A stretch of DNA of 64,000 bases. It comes from Natronosalvus amylolyticus. Its GTDB lineage: Archaea; Halobacteriota; Halobacteria; Halobacteriales; Natrialbaceae. This document shows, one piece after another, positions 40,738 to 47,092 of this stretch. Position 1 is the first letter of the stretch, and every line of letters starts with the position of its first letter. The stretch lies in contig NZ_CP101156.1 in NCBI RefSeq assembly GCF_024298845.1, positions 2,356,001-2,420,000 of the forward strand. Reading direction: 5' to 3'. The notes beneath the pieces are model-generated. The model ran no database searches. It was given only the letters and a program-made list of their open reading frames with translations, and had not been told where the DNA came from. A program made the position numbers and the translations under genes.

Positions 40738-41600
40738 GCTTGACATCCTCCACACGACTGAAGTCGTGGGATTCCTCGCGTTGGGGGGTCTGGCATCAGC
40801 ACCAGCCCCCACGGAGGCAACTTTCTCCTACGCCGACCGTAGGATACTCTGGTCTGTATGCTCCTCGTTGGGACGGTAAGCGCGTGGTGACGCCGACCAT
40901 CGGTGGTCGTCCCACTTGAGGCATACGGGCCGTGCCATCGGCCGTGGTACGTCTGCTTTGTGGCGTTGACGAGACACGAGATGTCTCGTTCGCCAATCAG
41001 AACTCTCCGAGTTCTGATGACGACGGAGGAACGTCTCCGACGCCGTGAGGTCCGCGTGGCCCTCGAAGCCACACGGACAGGTGAGCGTGTCTTGGTGGCG
41101 AGTCGTCAGGTCGGTTGAACCGCACTGCGGGCACTCTTGGCTGGTCCACGCTTCGGGGCGAACTTCGACGGTGATACCGAACTCCTCGGCAGTACACGCC
41201 AGCCGGTCGATGAACGCCCGGAACGCCCAGAAGTTGTGCGTCTTCTGGTTCGCCCGGACCGACCAGTGCGTCTCCAGTACGTCCGTGAGGTCGCCGACGT
41301 ACACCGTTGAGACGCCCTGGTCGTACAGCCGCTCGAAGAGGTCGCGCCCTTCGTACAGATACTGCTGGCCGGTTGTAGTCGTACAGGCGACGATGTTGTT
41401 TGCACCGATATCCAGAGCGGCGGTTTCGTCCGCCAGTGGTGAATCCTGTCGAGAATTGTCCGTTGTGACAGGCTGAATGGCTCTGAATCGGTCTTCCAAC
41501 TCGTCGTAGTACAGTTCCAACCGACCGGGCTTGCCGTCCCACTTGGGACGGCCGCGTACTTCGAGGCGCAGCCGTTCGGTGTGGCCGAGACCGAACTCGA
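40738..41600 (-). mobile_element. 5'-truncated tnpB element (pseudogene) with right-end hairpin
   Basis: The right end TGACATCCTCCACACGACTG with AAGTCGTGGGATTCC (40743-40777) forms the usual hairpin. The tnpB frame (40828 to about 41600) has [20 protein letters not shown] (motif I), [14 protein letters not shown] (motif II) and [14 protein letters not shown] (motif III) with Cys pairs CPQCGS and CPCG. It lacks the first 150-200 residues: upstream of about 41600 the sequence is a piece of the RPA-like gene. The acids of all motifs are present, but without the N-terminal domain it is not a functional nuclease. Confidence 0.7.
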
Positions 41601-41845
41601 CTGGCGATCCGCTTTCCGATGACCGGTCGCGTATACCCACCGTTGACGTCCGCTGCCAACCGTTGTGCCTGCCGATTGACCTGGCCCAACTTCGCTCGTC
41701 CAAGTTTCTCTCGGGGATCGACTTCCTTGATTGGCCGCCGATCACGACACGTCTGTTCAACTACAGCTCTCGTTCGCTCCGCTCGTCCCTCTTGTTGACC
41801 GAATGCTGCCTGTACGCTAATTCGCTCGAGTTCTTCCTCTCTGGC
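41598..41845 (-). pseudogene. Duplicated fragment of the RPA-like gene
   Basis: About 248 bases match the gene at 44050-44898 (its 44420-44669 part) with few differences. The frame still reads [20 protein letters not shown] then VIGKRIAS, as in the full gene. It joins directly onto the truncated tnpB at about 41600 and onto a short unrelated frame at about 41845. The other 600 bases are missing. Confidence 0.7.
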
Positions 41846-41994
41846 ATCACGAAGTCCGCCCCCGTGTCGATCAGCGCCTGGGTGACCTTCGTCTGGTAGA
41901 ACTCGCTCTCTCCACCCTTCTCGACGTACTCTCTCATCGCTTCGAGAAACTGTCCTGTCCCGTCAGTTGGATCCGTTATTCGTCGTCGCGCCAA
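41839..41994 (-). pseudogene. Truncated small ORF behind the RelE-like gene
   Basis: From TTG 41994 the frame reads ITDPTDGTGQFLEAMREYVE and KVTQALIDTGADFVMPE, then enters the duplicated RPA fragment. The first 50 codons look coding and start just inside the stop of the RelE-like gene, so they may be the start of a third gene of that operon cut by the RPA-fragment duplication. Family unknown. Confidence 0.35.
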
Positions 41995-42275
41995 GAGACC
42001 CAGACCTCGCGGTAGTTCCCGAGTTCGCGGTATTCCTTCTTCCGCTCGAAGACGTCGATGGCGTAGATCATCTCGTTGTCCTTGTCCCAGTCAACCAGTA
42101 CGCGGAAATCACCGACTCGGAGCTTGTACCCGGGGTGGTTCTTCAGGCGGTCGAGAAAGTGATTTGGGAAGTCGCCGATGTCTTCGAGTTTGTTGATGAC
42201 GCGCTTTGCGTCTTCTGTCTCGAACTGCTCAACCGTCGAGAAGAAGGTCTCTGTCAGAACGACGTTATTCGCCAC
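41976..42275 (-). CDS. RelE/ParE-family toxin
   Basis: A 99-residue protein from GTG 42275, ten bases after the antitoxin stop. It has the RelE/ParE fold signatures: AKRVINKLEDIGDFPNHFLD (helices), LKNHPGYKLRVGDFRVLVDW (the RVGDFRVLVD strand pair) and IYAIDVFERKKEYRE at the end. RelE cleaves mRNA at the ribosome; ParE blocks gyrase. The Arg and Tyr positions suggest RelE type, but the distinction is not certain. The RHH antitoxin is upstream, the usual order. Confidence 0.8.
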   Translation of the reverse strand: MANNVVLTETFFSTVEQFETEDAKRVINKLEDIGDFPNHFLDRLKNHPGYKLRVGDFRVLVDWDKDNEMIYAIDVFERKKEYRELGNYREVWVSWRDDE

Positions 42276-42285
42276 TTGTCGGCCC

Positions 42286-42567
42286 TTATTCCTCCTTGGC
42301 GTCTTCGAGGCCGAGTCGATCCTTTGCTTCCGAGATCGACATCGTGCGTCCCGCTGCCACGTCCGCGTACCCCTGGGAGAGGCCCTCCTGCGCACCGGGC
42401 GTCAGAATCGGCTCCGTCGTGTCGCGCAGTACCTCTCGAATGAATTCCGACCGATTGGTGTAATTCAACTCCTCTGCGAGTTCGTCGAGTTCTTCCAGAA
42501 GTCGTTTGGGGACTTTGACGTTGAGCTTGACCATCTCGCCGTTGTTCTCGCCCGCGTCCGTACTCAT
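42286..42567 (-). CDS. Ribbon-helix-helix antitoxin of the RelE-like toxin
   Basis: A 93-residue protein from ATG 42567. The beta strand VKLNVKVPKRLLEELDELAE and the two helices NYTNRSEFIREVLRD make an RHH (CopG-like) DNA-binding fold. The C-terminal half (QGYADVAAGRTMSISEAKDR) would hold the toxin. The frame upstream of 42567 is open but not supported. It precedes the RelE-like gene by ten bases, so the pair is an operon that probably represses itself. Confidence 0.8.
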   Translation of the reverse strand: MSTDAGENNGEMVKLNVKVPKRLLEELDELAEELNYTNRSEFIREVLRDTTEPILTPGAQEGLSQGYADVAAGRTMSISEAKDRLGLEDAKEE

Positions 42568-42619
42568 GTATCGTGGTACCCGCGTGGTACACATAGAACT
42601 ATCGCTCACTCGTTCCACA

Positions 42620-42677
42620 GATAGTTCCTATCTCCTCCAGCACCTGAAGACGCGGGTATGCGCTCACACTATGTATC
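42620..42677 (+). repeat. Solo IS200/IS605-type end
   Basis: CTATCTCCTCCAGCACCTGA then AGACGCGGGTATGCGCTCAC and ACTATGTATCA: the hairpin start with the CTGAAG loop and a 40-base tail that matches 36365-36406. No tnpB is attached. It ends at the stop of the HFH-motif gene. Confidence 0.45.
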
Positions 42678-43155
42678 ATGGAGGATCCGTAGCTGCATTG
42701 AGCGTAGCAAGATCACCTGTTTCGTACCCACGTCGCCAAATCTTCAATATTGCTCGAGCGACCAATCGCGGTTCTGTGACCTGAATACAAGATTGTACTG
42801 CCGTTTCAGAAGACGCCTTGGGCGGCTCGTGAAAGTGTTGGTCTGGCGAATGAGGGTTTGGATGCATGTCGAATCGCCAGTTCACATCATCCTCGTCAAC
42901 AGAGTGGAAACGGTAGGCTCCTGAGGAGTACCATGTGCAATCAAGTCGGCACCAGTCTGCGTTACCGATTCCATCTTTGAACCAAATACGAAGCTCTTGT
43001 GGACGAAGAACACTGTCAAAGTCGGCCACTTCAACGAGTGGTTCTTCCCGAAGAAACAAATCCCGAATCATTCGCATCGACGTCACATCGGGTTTTCCAA
43101 GATCAGATGCACACTCCTCTGGAGGGATACCAACAACATCGTCTTCTTCCATCAA
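42676..43155 (-). CDS. Partner protein with HFHxPPxA motif (second copy)
   Basis: A 159-residue protein, immediately after the HTH gene in the same direction with no gap. Core: ELRIWFKDGIGNADWCRLDC, WYSSGAYRFHSVDEDD, PDQHFHEPPKASSETAVQSC at about 118-137, then LVARAILKIWRRGYETGD. It corresponds to the 38650-39108 product but is better conserved in the central beta region. No catalytic motif of a known toxin family is recognised. Coupling to an HTH protein in both copies supports a regulated or toxic product. Confidence 0.6.
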   Translation of the reverse strand: MMEEDDVVGIPPEECASDLGKPDVTSMRMIRDLFLREEPLVEVADFDSVLRPQELRIWFKDGIGNADWCRLDCTWYSSGAYRFHSVDEDDVNWRFDMHPNPHSPDQHFHEPPKASSETAVQSCIQVTEPRLVARAILKIWRRGYETGDLATLNAATDPP

Positions 43156-43740
43156 TTACACCGGAATATTTCCCGTGGCGTTCGCAAATGCCCCTCGAGA
43201 GTTCCCTCCAGAGTCTACCTCTTCACCATCTGGGTTAAAGTCGTACAGTGAGAGGGCTGCCTGTGCGAGTTTCAAGTTTTCTTCGAGGGCCCGCCACTGT
43301 GAGATTGCGATCCATCCGTCACCATCGTCAGCGTCGAGTTCTAGTGCAAGATCGTCCGGATCCATCACGTCATATTCGTTTCTGTAGTGCTTGATGTCCG
43401 ATTTCAGATTTCGAATTCCCTCGACGAGCTCTTCTTTTGTTAATTCCGAATGTAGCTCTTGGATTCGCCCCATCGCAACGGTTTCTCGAGAGCGTTTGTA
43501 TCTCGTTCCCTGTCCAGTGTCATCACTCTGGGCGAAGCCAGCTTCGGTGAGTGTATTCAGGTGTTTGCGTGCACTTGGTTCACTGACTCGAGCACGCTCA
43601 GCGATTGATTTCGCATACTGATATTGGGTCGTCGTCATCAACACCTCTTTGACCCTATCAAACGGGGATGTCTCTTCTTTCCACTCCTCAACGACTGCCT
43701 CGTTGAGATTGCCCTCCCAAAACCTTTCTCTACTATTCAT
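43156..43740 (-). CDS. HTH protein of a two-gene pair (second copy)
   Basis: A 194-residue protein from ATG 43740. Winged helix: QYAKSIAERARVSEPSARKH then LNTLTEAGFAQSDD, with a preceding conserved block FDRVKEVLMTTTQYQYAKS. The second half is helical (MGRIQELHSELTKEELVEGI, WIAISQWRALEENLKLAQAA). It has the same order and domain plan as the 38126-38647 product. It is adjacent to its partner gene without a gap and preceded by an AT-rich promoter region and a hairpin cluster. Role as repressor/antitoxin is inferred. Confidence 0.65.
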   Translation of the reverse strand: MNSRERFWEGNLNEAVVEEWKEETSPFDRVKEVLMTTTQYQYAKSIAERARVSEPSARKHLNTLTEAGFAQSDDTGQGTRYKRSRETVAMGRIQELHSELTKEELVEGIRNLKSDIKHYRNEYDVMDPDDLALELDADDGDGWIAISQWRALEENLKLAQAALSLYDFNPDGEEVDSGGNSRGAFANATGNIPV

Positions 43741-43813
43741 TGTACTCACACAATATATACGGAGAGGAGACAAATATAGCTTTTTGCTAAAGAACTATAT
43801 TTTTGAGTCTAGC

Positions 43814-43970
43814 GCTGCCAGAAGACAGGAGCGAAAGCCCGGCAGCGTGGTTCGAAAATCTCTGATTTTCGTCATCAAGTGAAACATCCAGTTTCGCGGA
43901 CATCGCGAAGCTCCGCTTCGCTCAGTCACGAAAGAGCTCGCTCTTTCGAACGAAAACGGCCGTAGGCCGT
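43814..43970. repeat. Cluster of five short palindromes between two genes
   Basis: In 157 bases: GCTGCC/GGCAGC (43814/43841), GAAAATC-TCT-GATTTTC (43854-43870), GCGAAGC-TCC-GCTTCGC (43905-43921), CGAAAGAGC-TC-GCTCTTTCG (43929-43948) and ACGGCC-GTA-GGCCGT (43956-43970). The rest of the 43741-44049 stretch holds no gene. They could be terminators for the RPA-like gene, a REP-like cluster, or a structured RNA. Confidence 0.45.
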
Positions 43971-44049
43971 GAGCAGCCCGGAACGTGGAGGTGGGTGGGG
44001 CAGTGGGTAGTGGGTGATCGGGCACCAATAAAAAGAGTCCGCTACGGGC

Positions 44050-44898
44050 CTATTCCCACCAGCGGCCGCGCTCTGGGAATACGATTTCCGACCAATGGGT
44101 CAACGCAATCGAGCACCGTCCATTGTACCAGTTCTTCGCTGCCGCCCTGAACCGCACCCACTCACCTTCCTGCACCATCGTCTGATTGCTCTTCGCCCAG
44201 ATCGTAAACTTCGTTCGCCCAGTTTCGTCTTCAAGCAACCCAACCTGTTGAATCGCTGGACTCGAGGGTTCCCACAACTCGATCACACGACCCTCGACAC
44301 TGACCTCGCCTCGCCTGATCGACTCGAGTCTCCCAATCGGCACGATCGTCCCAGCCTCATGCTGCATCTCTTCTTTCGTATCCATCACCGCCTCGAACAT
44401 GTCCGCGCCCTCGAGAAACCGACTGGCAATCCGCTTTCCGATGACCGCTCTCGTGTACCCACCGTTGACGTCCGCTGCCAACCGCTGTGCCTGCCGATTG
44501 ACCTGGCCCAACTGCCCCCTCTCGAGTTTCTCCCGAGGATCGACTTCCTTGACTGGCCGCTGATCACGATACCTCTGTTCAACCACTGCTCTCGTTCGCT
44601 CTGCTCGTCCCTCCTGTCGACCGAACGCTGCCTGTACACTGATTCGCTCGAGTTCTTCCTCTCTGGCTCGAATGCGCTCTTCCTGGGCCAGGGTCACGCC
44701 ATAGATCCGATCTTCGCTCGTGTCGACCATCCCCTCTGGGTGGTTTGCATCGACCTTCGCCTGAATCTCCATCTCCACCGTAGCCCGGAACTCCGGAGTC
44801 TCGTCGACGATGTCCTCATGCTCCGCTTGACCCGCTTCCTGCTCGTACGCCTGTTCATCGACCGAAACGACCTTATTAACTGATTGCTTACTAGACAT
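44050..44898 (-). CDS. RPA-like single-strand DNA-binding (OB-fold) protein
   Basis: A 282-residue protein from ATG 44898. The C-terminal 100 residues hold an OB fold: VEGRVIELWEPSSPAIQQVG, LEDETGRTKFTIWAKSNQTM, and ALTHWSEIVFPE. The N-terminal 150 residues are helical and charged, with [20 protein letters not shown], a part also duplicated at 41598-41845. Haloarchaeal plasmids often encode such RPA-type proteins near their replication genes. It lies next to a long perfect inverted repeat (44991-45042). Binding is inferred from the fold. A different product name such as 'DNA-binding protein' would also fit. Confidence 0.65.
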   Translation of the reverse strand: MSSKQSVNKVVSVDEQAYEQEAGQAEHEDIVDETPEFRATVEMEIQAKVDANHPEGMVDTSEDRIYGVTLAQEERIRAREEELERISVQAAFGRQEGRAERTRAVVEQRYRDQRPVKEVDPREKLERGQLGQVNRQAQRLAADVNGGYTRAVIGKRIASRFLEGADMFEAVMDTKEEMQHEAGTIVPIGRLESIRRGEVSVEGRVIELWEPSSPAIQQVGLLEDETGRTKFTIWAKSNQTMVQEGEWVRFRAAAKNWYNGRCSIALTHWSEIVFPERGRWWE

Positions 44899-44990
44899 TG
44901 GATTATACGTCCAAAGGCGCTCACTCGGCGTCTTTCCGACACCACGACTCTCCAGCCCTGGCTCTCTCGCTGTCCAACTCATCCATCACA

Positions 44991-45042
44991 CGCGTCTCGC
45001 TCGCGCCTTCGCAAGCGCCCGTCAGGGCGCGAGCGAGACGCG
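44991..45042. repeat. 17-bp perfect inverted repeat with 18-base loop
   Basis: Left arm CGCGTCTCGCTCGCGCC (44991-45007) and right arm GGCGCGAGCGAGACGCG (45026-45042) are exact complements; the loop is itself self-complementary in part. It lies 90 bases upstream of the RPA-like gene. The stretch to 45550 has no gene but several shorter inverted repeats of the same flavour (GAGCGAACG / CGTTCGC at about 45288-45310). A replication-origin hairpin or a transcription-control structure are possible. Confidence 0.55.
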
Positions 45043-45551
45043 CCGATGACAGATCCAACCAGTAACGCGCGGCGCTTCAATCGGAGCGAGCGGCCAGTTT
45101 TAAGCCGTTTTCGCGTCTGAGCGCGAGCGATGACCGAAAGCGCGCTTAATACTGGCACCCGAAGAGCGAGAGTGAGTGGAGGACAGAAGCGGCGAGCGGG
45201 ACGTGCCGTCATTGAGCAGGGAACAACCTCCTTCGACAGCCAGCTGATTAGTCCACGTGGGTGGGATCGAAAGGGGGCTGACGCGCTGAGCGAACGTTTG
45301 CGTTCGCGATGCTCGGAAGTCGCGAAGCGTCTTCCGTTGCTCGAGGAACCCCGATGACGCAAGCACCGCAACGGAGTGAGGCACACAGCGAGATATTCGC
45401 GAGTCAACGAGCGAAGGCCATCGAGACGCTTGCGTCTCGCCAGACGCGGGACTCGAGGGCGCCAGGGGTTTTCTGTCAGCAGTATAGTGTGCGGCTGAGA
45501 AGATCTACAGATAGGCAAGGCGAGTGCCTCGGGGCTCGACCCCGAGGCGGT

Positions 45552-46124
45552 TCACTCTAGCAGAGTAAGAAGTTGATTCACATAGGGACTGTTTTCCCAG
45601 CTTCGATGCGGACTGATTGACTCGATAAGCGTTCGTGCCTCTGTATGGCTCATATACCCGTTGCGGGCATAGTCACAGATGAGCCGGGGTGTAGGGATGA
45701 TTCGTGGGCCGGTGAGTACGGCGTGCACGAGCGCGAAGTTCGTCCCGCCGAACTCGTCAGTCAGGAAGCCATCGGCCGCAACCGCGTTCGCAAGCACAAT
45801 ACCGTCCGTTTCGCCATCATCGAGCCCAAACGTTGGACGTGACTCAGGCGTGTCCGATCGTTCGTACGGGTCCTCGACAGTGTAATAGTCTCGAGCAGCG
45901 AGAACGTTCGTCGCTGCCGCTCCGTGAATATCGTGGTACTGAGCGAGATCACGGAGTTCTGAAACGACTTCTGGTGGAACGAGAACCTCACACGAGGTAA
46001 GCAGATACTGGAGTGGATCCGGTGACGTATCTGTATCGTATCGTTCATCGGCACGAGGAACAGCGAGACTCACAAGGGTGCTGGTATCGGCGACTACTGT
46101 TCGAAGTCGTAACCCGCCGCTCAT
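45552..46124 (-). CDS. PIN-domain RNase, VapC-like
   Basis: A 190-residue PIN protein, longer than typical VapC. The acids are D13 (VADTSTLVSLA), E54 (PPEVVSELRD), D103 (FGLDDGETDGIVLA) and D118 (FLTDEFGGTN). Its start overlaps the stop of the RHH gene by four bases, so the two form a toxin-antitoxin pair. The insertion (about 25-45) and the long tail with ICDYARNGYMSHTEARTLIE suggest a specialised substrate. Haloarchaeal PINs of this size are common on mobile DNA. Confidence 0.8.
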   Translation of the reverse strand: MSGGLRLRTVVADTSTLVSLAVPRADERYDTDTSPDPLQYLLTSCEVLVPPEVVSELRDLAQYHDIHGAAATNVLAARDYYTVEDPYERSDTPESRPTFGLDDGETDGIVLANAVAADGFLTDEFGGTNFALVHAVLTGPRIIPTPRLICDYARNGYMSHTEARTLIESISPHRSWENSPYVNQLLTLLE

Positions 46125-46501
46125 TGCTCACTAGACGTGTCAGACGCGCTCGTAGGATCTACTGTTGTGGTATCACCAGCATAGATGTCGAAATCATCCG
46201 GTGGCGCAAGATCGAACGGTTCACTCTCTAAGTCTGCTTTGAGGAGGCGAAGGCGCTGTGCGGTTTCTGCGCCGACTAGCTGTTTGACTGTCTCGAACTC
46301 AAGTTGGTCGTCGTAGTACCGCTCGGCAACTAGATCTTGGAACGTTTCACTCTCCGCTGTATCCTCCAGATACTCGCGGATGGCTTCCACGAGTAGGTCC
46401 GTTCGGTCTTTATCGAAAAGGCTAGCGACAGCATCCAATCGCTCAACGAGGTACTCCGGAGACTGGAAATGGACACGTCGAGGCCCGTCACTTGTGCTCA
46501 T
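46121..46501 (-). CDS. Ribbon-helix-helix antitoxin of the PIN protein
   Basis: A 126-residue protein: RRVHFQSPEYLVERLDAVAS then DKDRTDLLVEAIREYLED is the RHH DNA-binding part. The second half (LVAERYYDDQLEFETVKQLV; SEPFDLAPPDDFDIYAG) would wrap the toxin. It has two dyads just upstream (46506-46522 and 46547-46563), the usual place for antitoxin binding. The four-base overlap with the PIN gene supports the pair. Confidence 0.8.
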   Translation of the reverse strand: MSTSDGPRRVHFQSPEYLVERLDAVASLFDKDRTDLLVEAIREYLEDTAESETFQDLVAERYYDDQLEFETVKQLVGAETAQRLRLLKADLESEPFDLAPPDDFDIYAGDTTTVDPTSASDTSSEQ

Positions 46502-46505
46502 TGTA

Positions 46506-46564
46506 TGTGCAAGTTCTGCACACAGGCCAATAACGTTTTCGACTCATGCACATAGCTTGTGCAT
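46506..46564. promoter_or_regulatory. Two operators TGTGCA-N5-TGCACA / TGCACA-N5-TGTGCA
   Basis: The first dyad (46506-46522) starts five bases before the ATG at 46501 (minus strand). The second, ATGCACA-TAGCT-TGTGCAT (46546-46564), is 41 bases away, so about four turns. Both are perfect. RHH proteins bind such paired dyads. A similar hexamer pair with three-base spacing lies at 808-822. Confidence 0.6.
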
Positions 46565-47092
46565 AGATGGGGGCGAGTCGCGGGGCTCGAGGGTACCAGG
46601 GGCTTTCGTCGTATTCTACAGGCAGTTGACCTCCTCCCGCGCCTGAAGTCCTGTCTCTTACCCATAACTCAGCATCAGCGAGAAAAACAAGTAGATACGT
46701 CTGAAATCAAAGAATTGGCCAGAATGTCAACTGTGGGATCGAAAGGGGCCGACCGGTGGGCGAAGCCCGGCTCCGGAAGCACTGCAGTCGAACGAAGTGA
46801 GACGAAGCGCACAGCGTGGGCCGCGCGAGTTGAGCGGTCGAGGGCTTTCAAACGAATTGACTCGAGCAAGCCTGTAACTCTACCCGACAATCCATCAAAT
46901 AATAAACCTCATAGCATGCCCACATAGCACACGCTTCAGCGCGTCTGTCGAGAGTTAAGACAGTTCAATGGAGTCGAATAGACACTTATTACGAAGGACT
47001 CTAGTTACGGTATATTGGAGTTCCTCGAGTGAGGCGATCTCGCTCTCGTGAGTGGTGATGCAGTCGCTTTGGGTCTCCGTATTTGAGTATCA
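46565..47092. other. Intergenic stretch with an IS end and decayed DNA
   Basis: TTGACCTCCTCCCGCGCCTG at 46625-46644 is the start of an IS200/IS605 right end that breaks off before its second arm. The segment GTGGGATCGAAAGGGG (46733-46748) also occurs at about 45260, in a similarly GC-rich block. No gene was recognised. The last 160 bases are AT-richer and should hold the promoter of the ATPase gene at 47093. Confidence 0.35.

Noticed and set aside
40997-41689. A 230-residue minus-strand frame with the RPA-like start
   Set aside because: Only its first 30 residues are the RPA fragment; the rest is a shadow of the truncated tnpB in another frame.
46733-46790. Possible tRNA or small RNA from the GGATCGAAAGGGG-type repeats near 45.26 and 46.73 kb
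   Set aside because: No cloverleaf or conserved loop could be built; they look like fragments of a shared decayed sequence.
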